Source: Candidatus Baltobacteraceae bacterium | GTDB lineage: Bacteria; Vulcanimicrobiota; Vulcanimicrobiia; Vulcanimicrobiales; Vulcanimicrobiaceae | Assembly (NCBI GenBank): GCA_035502855.1 | Contig: DATJTX010000031.1 | Location: forward strand, 216,143-280,142 | Reading direction: 5' to 3' | Length of the DNA: 64,000 nucleotides | Shown here: positions 7,929 to 16,803 of the stretch, piece after piece | How the letters are laid out: each line of letters begins with the position of its first letter | How positions within the stretch are numbered: position 1 is the first letter of the stretch | Position numbers and translations under genes: made by a program | Notes under the pieces: model-generated | Seen by the model: the letters and a program-made list of their open reading frames with translations, nothing else | Told to the model about the DNA's origin: nothing | The model's database searches: none

Positions 7929-7985
7929 ATGGGATCGCGCCGTATCGGCGACGGCACCCGATCGGCCGACGGGCACCTTGTCGGT

Positions 7986-8312
7986 CTAGTCCTGATCGCA
8001 AGTAATGTCCTGACGAAACGCGCTGGTCATGATTTGGTCGAATGCAATGTGCTCGCTTCGGGGTTGAAGAGCAACCTCGGTTACGAGAACGCTTACCGGA
8101 TCGATGAGCAAGCGCTCGGCCCTTTCGGGATCGTCGGTTGCGAGGATCGCGCTAAGCGCATGGGCTCGCTTTCGTAGCGCCATAAGGTGCTCTTGTAGGC
8201 ACGCGCGCACCGAATCGATGCGTCCGTAGTGATAACAACACTGTTCGTGCAGCGCAAACTCGGGGATCGCTCCGTCGATGCGACTGATGGTAAATGTCGT
8301 GGAGGGCTTCAC
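7986..8312 (-). CDS. Small hypothetical protein behind the RRM gene
   Basis: GTG 8312 follows the stop of the RNA-binding protein gene by one base, giving 108 residues; an ATG at 8357 would overlap that gene. The sequence is alpha-helical in character (LQEHLMALRKRAHALSAILA, DDPERAERLLIDPVSVLV) and has a Cys pair (HEQCCYHYGRID). No family is recognised. The tight spacing suggests one transcription unit with the RRM gene. Confidence 0.45.
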   Translation of the reverse strand: MKPSTTFTISRIDGAIPEFALHEQCCYHYGRIDSVRACLQEHLMALRKRAHALSAILATDDPERAERLLIDPVSVLVTEVALQPRSEHIAFDQIMTSAFRQDITCDQD

Positions 8313-8313
8313 G

Positions 8314-8586
8314 CTAGCGTCGGGCCGCGCCAGCCGCTTCGCGCGGTCGCGCCTCACTTACAACCAGCGCGCGTCCCGCGATCGTGCGCCCGGAGAACTC
8401 GGCGATGGCGATGGTGGCCGTTTCCGGTCGCTCGAATTCAACGAAGCCAAAACCCTTCGGTCTGCCCGTCTCGCGGTCGATAACAATTCGAACGAAAGTA
8501 ACAGGGCCTGCGATTTCGAAAAGTGCTTTAAGGCCATCCTCGGTCATTGAAAAGGGGAGGTTGCCCACGAAGAGTCTTGTTGACAT
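8314..8586 (-). CDS. RRM-domain RNA-binding protein
   Basis: This 90-residue single RNA recognition motif has RNP2 as LFVGNL (residues 5-10) and RNP1 as KGFGFVEF (about 44-51), followed by a short Arg/Ala tail. Small bacterial RRM proteins (Rbp type, known from cyanobacteria and others) bind RNA, often in cold or stress responses. AAGGA precedes ATG 8586 at good spacing. Its promoter carries an AT-rich palindrome. All conserved aromatic residues of RNP1 are present. Confidence 0.93.
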   Translation of the reverse strand: MSTRLFVGNLPFSMTEDGLKALFEIAGPVTFVRIVIDRETGRPKGFGFVEFERPETATIAIAEFSGRTIAGRALVVSEARPREAAGAARR

Positions 8587-8614
8587 GCGTAATCCTTGTT
8601 TGGGGGATGTTGTA

Positions 8615-8648
8615 TTATTGATAATAACATATCAATAAGCGATGTCAA
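8615..8648 (-). promoter_or_regulatory. Promoter with palindrome upstream of the RRM gene
   Basis: On the minus strand TTGACA (8648-8643) is followed after 16 nt by TATTAT (8626-8621). A perfect inverted repeat TTATTGATA / TATCAATAA (8615-8623, 8630-8638) spans the spacer and -10 region, suggesting a repressor site. The first nine bases (TTGACATCG) are identical to those of the MarR-GNAT promoter. Confidence 0.65.
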
Positions 8649-8724
8649 GGCGGTGCATCGCAACGAATCCTCCGTCGATGGCGGAGACAGCGGCGACTAG
8701 CCGCGAACGTCGAACCCGGCCGTC

Positions 8725-8970
8725 ATGGACGACGCAAAACGCCTGACCGCTGCGCTCAATGCAGCCGTGAAAAGCCCGCAATTTTCGAACAGCAAGGCGC
8801 GTGCGGTAGCGCGCCAGGAAGCGGCCGTGAATTGGCCAGCGACCAAAGCCCTCAACGCCGGATTCAATCCCGAGGTCGACGGCTTCGAATCGTTCGTGAT
8901 GAACGACGGCAGCGTGAGCGCGTGGTCGTCCGGACAATTTCGCTACGTCGCCCAGGCGAGGAAATCATGA
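8725..8970 (+). CDS. Small hypothetical protein upstream of ggt
   Basis: This encodes 81 residues from ATG 8725, ending with an ATGA overlap onto the start of the gamma-glutamyltranspeptidase gene, so the two are coupled. It is mainly helical at the N-terminus (AKRLTAALNAAVKS) with an aromatic C-terminal part (ESFVMNDGSVSAWSSGQF). It has no signal peptide and no recognised family. It may be the decayed end of a larger gene, since such a short coupled leader protein is unusual. Confidence 0.4.
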   Translation: MDDAKRLTAALNAAVKSPQFSNSKARAVARQEAAVNWPATKALNAGFNPEVDGFESFVMNDGSVSAWSSGQFRYVAQARKS

Positions 8971-10715
8971 AACGTGCGCTTGCGCTCTGCCTGATCGTCT
9001 GCCTCGGAGCCGCCGTTCCGGCCGACAATGCCGTGCGCGGCGTTCGGGCCGAAGGCTGGCTCGAGCAGACCCGCTCGCCGGTCCTCGCTCGCAACGGGAT
9101 GGTCGCGACGAGCCAGCCGCTGGCCGCGGAAGCCGGTTTGCGCATTCTGATGGAAGGCGGCAACGCGGTCGATGCCGCCGTTGCTACTGCGGCGACGCTC
9201 AACGTCGTCGAGCCGATGATGGTCGGCATGGGAGCCGACGTCTTCGCCATCATTTACATCGCGAAAGATCATCGCTATTACGTGCTCAACGCGAGCGGTG
9301 AAGCGCCTTCCGGCGCCACGATCGCGCGCATGAACGCGCTCGGCTATCATTACGATCCCAAAAACTGGGGGCCCGGTTCCGGCATGCCGTCGGGCGGCAT
9401 CCTCGACGTCACCGTGCCCGGCTCGGTGTGGGGCTGGGACGAAGTGCTGCGCCGTTTCGGCAGAATGAAGTTTGCGCAGGTGCTTCAGCCGGCGATCGAC
9501 TACGCCCAGAACGGCTATCCCGTTTCGGAACGTATCGCGCACATCTGGAAACTGCCCAACGCGCTGCCGTTGCGCGGCTGCTGCACGCGACTCGATCCCA
9601 ATTCGGTGCGGACCTGGTACATCGACGGCGTGCCGCCGAAAACCGGGCAGATCTACCGCAATCCGGCGCTCGCGCACTCGTTCCGGCTCTTGCAGAAATA
9701 CGGACGCGACGTGTTTTATCGCGGCGAGATCGCGCGCGCGATCGTCGCCACCTCGCGCAGGCTCGGCGGTACGATGACGATGGCCGATCTCGCCAACTAT
9801 CGCGGCGAATGGGTGAAGCCGATCGACACGGTCTATCACGGCTACCATATCTTGGAATTGCCGCCGCCGACGCAGAGCTTTGCGGCCAATGAAGCGCTCA
9901 ACATCCTCGCGCAGTGCGTTCCGAAGGTCGTACCGGGTCAAACGCTCGCCTCGCTCGGTCCGCGCAGTCCCGAGTACTGGCATCTGCTGGTCGAAGCAAA
10001 GAAGCTGGCGTACGCCGATCTCTACCGGTACAACGGCGATCCCGACTACGTCAGCGTGCCGCTCGCACGCCTGCTTTCAACGCAATATGCGGCCTCACTC
10101 TGTCCGAAGATCGATCCGAATCACGCCGCTACGATCGCGGCGCCGGGAGAACCGAGCGGCGCGGGCGATACGATCGTGCTTTCCACCGCCGATCGCTGGG
10201 GCAACATGGTCTCGTGGGTCAATAGTAATTACGACGAGTTCGGGTCGGGCATCACGGTGCCGGGCTACGGCTTCATCCTGCACGATCGCGGCGGCCTCTT
10301 CACGCTCAATCCGCGCAGCCCGAACGCGCTGGCGCCGCACAAGCGGCCATTCAACACGCTGATGGCCGGCTTCATCGAACGCGGCGGCCGGCCGCTGATG
10401 ACGCTCGGATTGATGGGCGGCGATATGCAGGCGCAGGGGCACGAACAGATCGCCGTCGACATCATCGATCTCGGCGCCAACGTGCAGCAGGCGGGCGACA
10501 TGGCGCGCTTTCGGCAAGACGAGATTTCCGACACGCTCTATCTCGAGTCGCCGCTCTACGATCTCGTCGGCGATCGCTTGCGCGCGATGGGACACAACGT
10601 GCGTTCGAGCAATCGCGCCCCGATGGGCGGCTATCAGGCGATCATGCTGCTCTCGAACGGGGCCTATGCCGGCGGTTCCGATTTCGGCAAGGACGGCGAA
10701 GCCGTCGGGTGGTAG
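8967..10715 (+). CDS. ggt: Gamma-glutamyltranspeptidase
   Basis: The 582-residue Ntn-hydrolase cleaves gamma-glutamyl bonds (glutathione, gamma-glutamyl amides) in the periplasm. A signal peptide is visible (MKRALALCLIVCLGAAV). Large-subunit features include ATSQPLAAEAGLRIL and GGNAVDAAVA. The small subunit would begin at the nucleophile Thr in SGAGDTIVLSTADRWGNMVS, followed by NSNYDEFGSGI and LMGGDMQAQGHEQI. Start ATG 8967 is chosen because it begins the signal peptide. Length and motif order are normal. The family is clear; the natural substrate is not known. Confidence 0.95.
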   Translation: MKRALALCLIVCLGAAVPADNAVRGVRAEGWLEQTRSPVLARNGMVATSQPLAAEAGLRILMEGGNAVDAAVATAATLNVVEPMMVGMGADVFAIIYIAKDHRYYVLNASGEAPSGATIARMNALGYHYDPKNWGPGSGMPSGGILDVTVPGSVWGWDEVLRRFGRMKFAQVLQPAIDYAQNGYPVSERIAHIWKLPNALPLRGCCTRLDPNSVRTWYIDGVPPKTGQIYRNPALAHSFRLLQKYGRDVFYRGEIARAIVATSRRLGGTMTMADLANYRGEWVKPIDTVYHGYHILELPPPTQSFAANEALNILAQCVPKVVPGQTLASLGPRSPEYWHLLVEAKKLAYADLYRYNGDPDYVSVPLARLLSTQYAASLCPKIDPNHAATIAAPGEPSGAGDTIVLSTADRWGNMVSWVNSNYDEFGSGITVPGYGFILHDRGGLFTLNPRSPNALAPHKRPFNTLMAGFIERGGRPLMTLGLMGGDMQAQGHEQIAVDIIDLGANVQQAGDMARFRQDEISDTLYLESPLYDLVGDRLRAMGHNVRSSNRAPMGGYQAIMLLSNGAYAGGSDFGKDGEAVGW

Positions 10716-10928
10716 ACTTTATCCGCCAAAGCTGAAGCTTTGTCGGCTAAAGTCGCCTGCTATGCTGCAAATCCGCCAAAGGCCTCCGGGTCGTTTCGCA
10801 ACCTTTTTAGTCGGCTGCCGGTTAAGGGGTTGCGTCGGCGAGGAGTCCATGAGACACTGCCTCGCGACTCCCTCATGCGCGATCTTTCGAGCGGTCGATG
10901 AATTGCGCCACCGAAAGATTGGTCTACT
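10716..10928 (+). promoter_or_regulatory. Leader region before the DEAD-box gene
   Basis: There is no convincing gene in these 213 nt. GCCAAAGC / GCTTTGTCGGC (about 10724-10746) forms a hairpin just after ggt that could act as a weak terminator but lacks a U run. The rest may be the 5' leader of the helicase message. An in-frame stop at 10899 prevents any longer N-terminus for the helicase. Confidence 0.35.
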
Positions 10929-12128
10929 ATCTCTACAACCTTTACCGAACTGCCACTTTGTGGCGCGCTTCTTCGCGGCATCGAAGACCTCAAATTCAGT
11001 GAACCGACTCCGATTCAGCGCATGGCGATTCCGCCCGCGCTGGAAGGGCATGACGTTCTTGCCAGCGCCCAGACCGGCAGCGGCAAATCCGCCGCATTCG
11101 GCTTGCCCGTTCTCGAAACACTCCTTCGCCGGCCCGAGCGCACACGGGGAACCCGCGCGCTGATTCTGGCGCCGACGCGCGAACTCGCGCAGCAGATCAC
11201 CGAACATCTTCGCGCGCTGGCAAAACACACCGATATTCGTATCGCGCCGGTCTACGGCGGCGTCGGCATGCGCCCGCAAATCCAAGCCTTCCGCCGCGGC
11301 ACCGACGTCATCGTTGCCACACCGGGGCGCCTGATCGACCTCATGCAGCAGGGCGAGGCGCGGTTGGATCGCATCGAGATCTTGGTACTCGACGAAGCCG
11401 ACCGCATGATCGACATCGGCTTTTTGCCGGCGGTCAAGCGGATTATCACAAAGCTGCCGAATCGCCGCCAGACGCTGTTCTTCTCGGCCACGATCGCCGG
11501 TGCGGCCGCATCGCTCGCGCACGATCTGCTGCGCGATCCCGTTCGCGTCAACCTGACCCCCACCGCAACCCCGGTCGAAACGGTCAGGCAGAGCGTCTAC
11601 GCCGTCGATCAGGAAAAGAAGACCGAACTGCTTCTCGATCTGCTCAAGGACAACAACATCTTCAACGCGATCGTTTTTACGCGAACCAAAGCTCGCGCGG
11701 ATCGTCTGGCCGGAGCGCTGGCCCGGCACAACGTCGGCGCCGAAGCCATCCACGGCGATCGCTCGCAAGCTCAACGGACGCGCGCCCTCGACGCATTCAA
11801 AAAAGGGCGCTACCGGGTGCTGGTCGCGACCGACGTCGCCGCGCGGGGCATCGACATCGCTGATCTCGGCCACGTCATCAACTACGACGTGCCGGCGGAA
11901 CCGACCGACTACATCCACCGCATCGGGCGAACCGCCCGCGCGCAGAAGGCCGGCGACGCGATCACCTTCGTGTCGTACGATGAAGCGGGACTTTTCGCAC
12001 AAATCGAGCGTAGTATGGGAACATCCATCGAACGGATGGAGCATCCCCTGATGGACACCTTTACCGGAAACAAACTCAAGGCGCCGCCGCAAGTGCGCCG
12101 TCGTACCTTTCGCCGCCGCCGCCGCTAA
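10929..12128 (+). CDS. DEAD-box RNA helicase
   Basis: The RecA-like helicase core is complete: Q motif (FSEPTPIQ), [24 protein letters not shown] (VLDEADRM), SAT, then [11 protein letters not shown] and HRIGRTAR. The first ATG (11022) falls after the Q motif and would delete it. The open frame begins after a stop at 10899 and contains no ATG, GTG or TTG before 11022. The expected N-terminus (STTFTELPL) directly follows ATC 10929, so AUC is the likely start, with AUU 10902 possible. The tail is Arg-rich ([10 protein letters not shown]), as in RhlE-type enzymes. Such helicases remodel rRNA or mRNA. An IF-1 homologue follows. Confidence 0.9.
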   Translation: MSTTFTELPLCGALLRGIEDLKFSEPTPIQRMAIPPALEGHDVLASAQTGSGKSAAFGLPVLETLLRRPERTRGTRALILAPTRELAQQITEHLRALAKHTDIRIAPVYGGVGMRPQIQAFRRGTDVIVATPGRLIDLMQQGEARLDRIEILVLDEADRMIDIGFLPAVKRIITKLPNRRQTLFFSATIAGAAASLAHDLLRDPVRVNLTPTATPVETVRQSVYAVDQEKKTELLLDLLKDNNIFNAIVFTRTKARADRLAGALARHNVGAEAIHGDRSQAQRTRALDAFKKGRYRVLVATDVAARGIDIADLGHVINYDVPAEPTDYIHRIGRTARAQKAGDAITFVSYDEAGLFAQIERSMGTSIERMEHPLMDTFTGNKLKAPPQVRRRTFRRRRR

Positions 12129-12145
12129 TTGCAGAAGGAACCACG

Positions 12146-12442
12146 ATTATCGCTACACGCACTCGCACTCCTAAATCACGCGTGCCCAAGGCTCACAGCA
12201 TCGCTACGAAGGAAGCGCCGCTGGAAGTCTACGGCAGCGTCAAGCAAGTCTTTCCGAGCACGACGTTCTCCGTCGAACTCGATAACGGCCACACGATCCT
12301 CGCGCACATCGCGGGACGTCTGCGCCGCCACCGTATCAAAATTCTTCCCGGCGACCGGGTCGACGTCGAGCTTTCGCCGTATGATTTGACCAAAGGCCGC
12401 ATCGTCTACCGCTATCGAGCGGGAGAGGCGCGCCGTACGTAA
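12146..12442 (+). CDS. infA: Translation initiation factor IF-1 homologue
   Basis: This is an S1/OB-fold protein of IF-1 type; recognisable stretches are [64 protein letters not shown] in segments. The first canonical start is GTG 12182, but it lies 42 nt after the only good ribosome site, AGAAGGA (12133-12139). AUU 12146 and AUC 12149 lie 6-9 nt after that site, so initiation at one of them is likely, adding about a dozen basic residues ([10 protein letters not shown]). IF-1 closes the A site during initiation. It directly follows the helicase gene and is probably cotranscribed. Confidence 0.85.
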   Translation: MIATRTRTPKSRVPKAHSIATKEAPLEVYGSVKQVFPSTTFSVELDNGHTILAHIAGRLRRHRIKILPGDRVDVELSPYDLTKGRIVYRYRAGEARRT

Positions 12443-12443
12443 T

Positions 12444-12893
12444 TCATCGATGCTGTAATCGATGCTGTAGAAGATACACGAGCGCACGTTGGAGACCCGA
12501 AAACGTGCGCTCGGCCAATTTTCGGCCGACGGCTTCGAAAAAGAGCCGCTCGGCGACATCGAGACCGCAGGCGTAATGCGCGTGCACGCGCAGAATCAGC
12601 AACGGGCCGAAGCGGCGAAACGAGATCGTGCCGCTCATTGACGGAAGCGGCGCTTCCTCTTCGCGCGACCAATTGAACGAGAGCGCGCGTTCGCTGCAGC
12701 TCTCCGGAAGAAATCGGAATCGCGCTTCGATCGGAACGCCGCGCAGACCGGCGCGAATGCGTATCGCGAAGGGGTCGTGTCCGTTTGCCGGCGTGCATTC
12801 GGCGAGCGCTTTGAGCGGATCGATCGTCCCGTGCAAAAGCCACACAGCGGATTGCAATTCCGCCAATCCATCACGCGTCCGCAGCTTTGCCAT
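12444..12893 (-). CDS. Hypothetical 149-residue protein
   Basis: This is read from ATG 12893 (MAKLRTRDGLAELQSAVW) to the position next to the IF-1 stop. It is alpha/beta in character: helical ends and strands such as DPFAIRIRAGLRGVPIEARF and SGTISFRRFGPLLILRVHA. It is soluble with no signal peptide. No family recognised. The gene is divergent from the acetate transporter and convergent with infA. A much longer open frame on this strand up to 13556 is antisense to the transporter and is not real. Confidence 0.5.
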   Translation of the reverse strand: MAKLRTRDGLAELQSAVWLLHGTIDPLKALAECTPANGHDPFAIRIRAGLRGVPIEARFRFLPESCSERALSFNWSREEEAPLPSMSGTISFRRFGPLLILRVHAHYACGLDVAERLFFEAVGRKLAERTFSGLQRALVYLLQHRLQHR

Positions 12894-13025
12894 GGCCCCG
12901 GCCTCCGTGGATGTTTCTTCGGTGCGACACGTACTGCTCCCGGTTGCTCGATACCCCAAGCAGGGAGCCGTGCACTTTTGTATATTCCCTTTTGCATAGC
13001 ACATCCGTCTCGCGGAGGATCTCAA

Positions 13026-13574
13026 ATGCAAGTCCCCCCGAAGATGGCGAATCCGGCAGCGCTCGGACTCGCTGGGTTTGCCCTCACTACATTCTTGCTC
13101 TCGTGCGCCAACGCCGGACTGCTCCCCGCAACCGACGGCGTCTGGATCGGTTTTGCCCTGTTCTACGGCGGCTCGGCGCAATTGCTCGCCGGCATGTGGG
13201 AATTTCCCCAAGGCAATACGTTCGGCGCAACCGCGTTCAGCTCGTACGGCGCGTTTTGGCTCGGAACGGCATTCTACGTCTGGTTCTTTGCCGGTAAGGC
13301 GGCTTCGGTGCCGCAGGACCTCGCCTATCTGCTCTTCGCCTGGGCCGTTTTTACCGTCTATATGACGATAGAGGCAGTCCGCCACACGGCATTGCCGGTG
13401 AAGCTCGTCTTCATCGTTTTGTCGATCACGTTCATTCTGCTCTGGCTCGGTGCCGGTTTCGCCCAACCCGGGCTGACCGTTGCCGGCGGCTGGACCGGAA
13501 TAGTAACCGCAGTTCTCGCCTGGTATGCGTCGTGGAAGGCTGCGCACGACGCGCATCCATCGCTCCCAGTCTAA
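13026..13574 (+). CDS. satP: GPR1/FUN34/YaaH family acetate uptake transporter
   Basis: The 182-residue protein has six hydrophobic segments and begins with the family signature (NPAALGLAGFALTTF). Other typical stretches are GSAQLLAGMWEF and GNTFGATAFSSYGAFWL. Members take up acetate and succinate with protons across the inner membrane. GGAGG stands 8 nt before ATG 13026. Its TAA overlaps the stop of the convergent gene by 4 nt. Substrate is assigned by family only. Confidence 0.93.
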   Translation: MQVPPKMANPAALGLAGFALTTFLLSCANAGLLPATDGVWIGFALFYGGSAQLLAGMWEFPQGNTFGATAFSSYGAFWLGTAFYVWFFAGKAASVPQDLAYLLFAWAVFTVYMTIEAVRHTALPVKLVFIVLSITFILLWLGAGFAQPGLTVAGGWTGIVTAVLAWYASWKAAHDAHPSLPV

Positions 13575-13951
13575 GGCGGGGACGGTGAAGCTTCGGGCGT
13601 GGCAGTAAACACGTACTGCCCGGCCTTCGGGCCGAGCGGCGCACCGTAGCCGATAATCGAGCCGTCGGGTTTCATCTTACCCGCGATGTGCACGCCGCCG
13701 AGGGTCGCGATATCGAACCAGATATCCGACCCTTGACGGCCGCCGCGCACCGTTTCGAGCCGGCCGCCCGTATCCGGGCGATAGGTACCGTTCACGTAAC
13801 CGTTCTGAATCGTTATTTGCATTTCGCCGGTGTACCCGAACGCCTGAAACCGCGGGCGGATCTCGGTATGATAGCGCTTGACGACGGGCGCCGCCTGTGC
13901 GACCAGCGCCGGCGCGGGATGAACCAGCGCGAGCAATAGCGCAAGAATCAT
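13571..13951 (-). CDS. Small secreted protein of unknown function
   Basis: ATG 13951 begins a signal peptide (MILALLLALVHPAPALVAQA); ATG 13969 is an alternative. The mature 100-odd residues form a beta-rich domain (EMQITIQNGYVNGTYRP, SDIWFDIATLGGVHIAGKM, GSIIGYGAPLGPKAGQYVF), reminiscent of periplasmic lipid- or polysaccharide-binding beta domains. No family name can be given. The start overlaps that of the divergent TPR gene, so each promoter must lie inside the other gene. Confidence 0.6.
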   Translation of the reverse strand: MILALLLALVHPAPALVAQAAPVVKRYHTEIRPRFQAFGYTGEMQITIQNGYVNGTYRPDTGGRLETVRGGRQGSDIWFDIATLGGVHIAGKMKPDGSIIGYGAPLGPKAGQYVFTATPEASPSPP

Positions 13952-15224
13952 GGTGGCCAATGATACCATGATCCTCGCGCGCTTTCCTGAATTGGGCGAG
14001 CATACGGTTGCCCCGCCGGCGCTTCGTCCGTTCAGCGGAATCAGCGAGGCGGAACGCGAGCTGAGCGTGTGCTGCCGCGCCGCGCCTGCACCGCGCACGT
14101 ACGCCATGCTCGGGAACGTGCTCGTACGCGAAGGACGGTACGTCGACGCGCTGGAGGCCTATCGCAGCGCCGCCGAACTCGACCCTTCCGATGCGTCCGC
14201 GCATTGGGCCTGTGCGGAGATCGCGCACGTACTCGACGATCTCGCGACGAGCCGGTTCCATCGCACGTGCGCGCTGACGCTGCGCCGCGTCTACCCGGAT
14301 CCGTTGCCGGTCGGCTCGCGTACGCCGATCCTGCTGCTCTTACGCGATGCCCCTTACAGCGTCAACACGCCGCTGGAGCTGATTCTCGACCGCTCGCGCG
14401 TCGCCGTACACAAATACTACGTCGAGGAGGACGCGGAGCCGACGCTTCCGCTGTTCGCGCTGGCATTCTGCGCGTTCGGCGCAGCCGAGGCCGCCGCGCC
14501 GGCGATCCGGCGCGTCGCGGCGCTGACCGCTCGAGCCTCCGCCGCCTTCAACGACCCGGCTCTCCTGAACGGCACGGCGCGCGAAGCGCTCGCGCACACC
14601 CTGGACGGTATCGACGGCGTGCTTGCCGCGCAGGCGAGCGTCGTGACGCGCGAGCAGAGCGGATCGATCGCGATCCCGGCCTTGGTCCGGCCGGTGGATA
14701 CGCACGCGGGCGACGGCCTTGCCTACCTGACCGATGCGGCGGACCTGGAGCGCCACCTCGCGCGCTTCGCCGCCGCGCGCTATCACGTCGGCCGATTCAT
14801 CGAGTATCGAAGCGCCGACGGCTTCTACCGGAAATTCCGCGCGATCTTCGTGGACGGCGTCGCCTACCCATATCATTTGGCAATCGCGCCGCAGTGGAGC
14901 GTGCATTATCAGACCAGTCCGATGCGCGAGTCGCCCGCGCTGCGCGCGGAGGAGCGAGCCTTTCTCGAGGCGCCCGAACGGGTTGTGCCGGCCTGGAACC
15001 GGCTGATGCCGCAGATCGCGCGTGCAATCGGACTCGACTACTTCGGCATCGATGCGACCGTACTCCCGGACGGGCGGCTCTTCGTATTCGAAGCCGATGC
15101 CGGGATGCTCGTTCACGACGAAGATGCGCGCGACGTCTTTGCCTACAAGCGGCCGCACGTCGCGCGCATTCGCGAAGCGCTACACGCAGCTATTGCAGTC
15201 CGTACGCAGCCAAAAACTCTTTGA
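13950..15224 (+). CDS. TPR and ATP-grasp-like protein
   Basis: In this 424-residue protein, residues 50-95 form tetratricopeptide repeats (NVLVREGRYVDALEAYRSAAELDPSD). The C-terminal 160 residues resemble a RimK/ATP-grasp core (VGRFIEYRSADGFYRKFRAIFVDG, then IGLDYFGIDATVLPDGRLFVFEADAG, the DxxxxxxG...E metal region). ATP-grasp enzymes ligate a carboxylate to an amine; the ATP-binding Lys pair is hard to place, so activity is uncertain. ATG 13950 or 13968 may start it. The 3' end overlaps the convergent hydrolase gene by 35 nt. Confidence 0.75.
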   Translation: MVANDTMILARFPELGEHTVAPPALRPFSGISEAERELSVCCRAAPAPRTYAMLGNVLVREGRYVDALEAYRSAAELDPSDASAHWACAEIAHVLDDLATSRFHRTCALTLRRVYPDPLPVGSRTPILLLLRDAPYSVNTPLELILDRSRVAVHKYYVEEDAEPTLPLFALAFCAFGAAEAAAPAIRRVAALTARASAAFNDPALLNGTAREALAHTLDGIDGVLAAQASVVTREQSGSIAIPALVRPVDTHAGDGLAYLTDAADLERHLARFAAARYHVGRFIEYRSADGFYRKFRAIFVDGVAYPYHLAIAPQWSVHYQTSPMRESPALRAEERAFLEAPERVVPAWNRLMPQIARAIGLDYFGIDATVLPDGRLFVFEADAGMLVHDEDARDVFAYKRPHVARIREALHAAIAVRTQPKTL

Positions 15225-15897
15225 CCAGCGCCCACGCTTGCCGTGCGGCGATCGCGTTGTAACTGGCGCGCGCATCACAAAAGAAGCCGTGGTCGGCCTG
15301 GGAAAAGATCACTTGTTCGTGATTGGCCTTGGCGGCCGTGAGCGCGTCGGAGACGGCGCGGTATTGATCGGGTCCGATGTGCCCGTCGAGCCCGCCCCAA
15401 AACATCAGGATCGGCCCGCTCTGGGCGGTGGCTAGGCCGAGTAGATCCGGCACGATGCCGCCGCCGTAGAACGAGACCGCTCCACCGAGCTCGGCGCGTG
15501 CGTTGGCCATGTACGCGACGCGTCCGCCCATGCAAAACCCGATCGCGCCGATGCGCCGCGCGTCCAGACCTCGTGTCCGCAGCCATGCGTAGGTTGCATC
15601 GATGTCGGCGTTCAACCCCTCCGGCCGCAGGCCCGCCATGTGTTCTCGCGCCCCTTCGAAATCGGTGTAGCTGCCTTCGAAGCCGGGCCCGGTGCGGTGA
15701 AACAGCTCGGGCGCGATCGCGACGAAGCCCAGCTCCGCGAAACGGTCGGCGATCGAGCGGATGTGCGCGTTCACGCCGAAAGCCTCCTGAAAAACCATCA
15801 TTCCGGCTGCGCCGCCGGAACGCGGTCGCGCAACATAGGCACTCATCGTCGTTCCATCGGCGACGTCGAGCGCAATGCGTTCGGTTGAAGAGGACAC
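15190..15897 (-). CDS. Dienelactone hydrolase family protein
   Basis: In this 235-residue alpha/beta hydrolase, the catalytic triad is visible as Cys in GFCMGG, Asp in WGGLDGHI and His in QADHGFF, matching carboxymethylenebutenolidase. GTG 15897 has AAGGAGA just upstream and is preferred over TTG 15918. It is cytoplasmic and probably acts on lactone or ester intermediates of aromatic breakdown, although no such pathway is nearby. Convergent overlap with the TPR gene. Confidence 0.92.
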   Translation of the reverse strand: MSSSTERIALDVADGTTMSAYVARPRSGGAAGMMVFQEAFGVNAHIRSIADRFAELGFVAIAPELFHRTGPGFEGSYTDFEGAREHMAGLRPEGLNADIDATYAWLRTRGLDARRIGAIGFCMGGRVAYMANARAELGGAVSFYGGGIVPDLLGLATAQSGPILMFWGGLDGHIGPDQYRAVSDALTAAKANHEQVIFSQADHGFFCDARASYNAIAARQAWALVKEFLAAYGLQ

Positions 15898-15927
15898 GGA
15901 TTCTCCTTCTCGGTACAAGAGCTATCT

Positions 15928-16287
15928 ATGAGTGCTGTTGGTATCGTTCTCGAAATCCATTTGGTTCTGGCCTTTCTGGTGGCGCTCTGCGCCGTGGTGT
16001 TCAGTTGGACCGCCAATGGCCGGCGCGTCGTCAACGCCGTCGTCGGATTGCAATTCCTCGTCGGGCTGGTAGCGGCTGCAATGCTGGGCGCGAACCATCT
16101 TCCGATTCCTCCTGCGGTTTGGCTGCATCTGCTCATCGCCCTTGCGATCCTGGCGTCATACGGGATTGCCATGCGAACGGGAAAGCGAGCTGGCGGAGCA
16201 CGTACGGCATTGCTGTATTCGATCGCCGGCGTCGTGCTGGTCTTCCTCAACATTTGGCTGGGGCTGCATATGGCGGGGATGACCTAA
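15928..16287 (+). CDS. Small four-helix membrane protein
   Basis: The product has 119 residues with four predicted membrane helices (IHLVLAFLVALCAVVFSW, LQFLVGLVAAAMLG, LHLLIALAILASYGIAM, LLYSIAGVVLVFLNIWLGL). It has no recognised family and no catalytic residues. It sits 3 nt upstream of the GerMN gene and is divergent from the dienelactone hydrolase gene, so it may head the cell-wall operon. Confidence 0.65.
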   Translation: MSAVGIVLEIHLVLAFLVALCAVVFSWTANGRRVVNAVVGLQFLVGLVAAAMLGANHLPIPPAVWLHLLIALAILASYGIAMRTGKRAGGARTALLYSIAGVVLVFLNIWLGLHMAGMT

Positions 16288-16290
16288 GCA

Positions 16291-16803
16291 GTGCGATCGT
16301 TGCGAATCGTTTTTGCGGTCGTCGTCGTCGCGCTGGCAGCGGCCGCCGGATGGTATTTTCTACATCCGCGCGCGCCGGGCGGCGAGAACCTCACCGTCTA
16401 CTATACGAAACTTGACGGCACCACACTTGGATCCTGGCAGGTTTCCACCCGCACCGCGCAGCCGGGCGAGGAGAGTGCTGCGCGCTTGCACGACCTGGCG
16501 ACCTACGCGGCGGTTCAAGCGGTGGCCGGGCCGCCGCCGGATATCCAGGCGGTGCGCTTTCCCAGCGGCACACGCGTGCTCGACGTTGCGGTCAACGGGC
16601 CGACCGCCGTGGTCGATCTGCATATGGGACCGAGTGACGGCGGCTCATTCCAAGAAACCGGCGAGTTCAAAGGTCTGGTGTATACGCTAACGGGAATTCC
16701 CTCTATCAATGCGGTCCAGATTACGATCGAGGGCCGAACTGTAGAGACGCTCCCGGGGGGACATCTTGAGCTCGATGAACCGCTTCGCCGCTCGGATTGG
16801 TAG
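16291..16803 (+). CDS. GerMN-domain membrane-anchored protein
   Basis: The start is GTG 16291. A single N-terminal membrane helix (LRIVFAVVVVALAAAAGWYFL) anchors a GerMN/spore germination-type beta-alpha domain of about 130 residues (ENLTVYYTKLDG, GTRVLDVAVNGPTAVVDLHM, GLVYTLTGIPSINAVQITIEG). GerMN domains occur in proteins tied to peptidoglycan remodelling. The gene overlaps the next, encoding an amidase, by about 29 nt, which supports a joint role in the wall. Confidence 0.87.
   Translation: MRSLRIVFAVVVVALAAAAGWYFLHPRAPGGENLTVYYTKLDGTTLGSWQVSTRTAQPGEESAARLHDLATYAAVQAVAGPPPDIQAVRFPSGTRVLDVAVNGPTAVVDLHMGPSDGGSFQETGEFKGLVYTLTGIPSINAVQITIEGRTVETLPGGHLELDEPLRRSDW

Noticed and set aside
10719..12092. 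457-codon minus-strand frame
   Set aside because: Antisense to the DEAD-box helicase; Arg/Asp/Gly-rich translation typical of GC-rich shadow frames.
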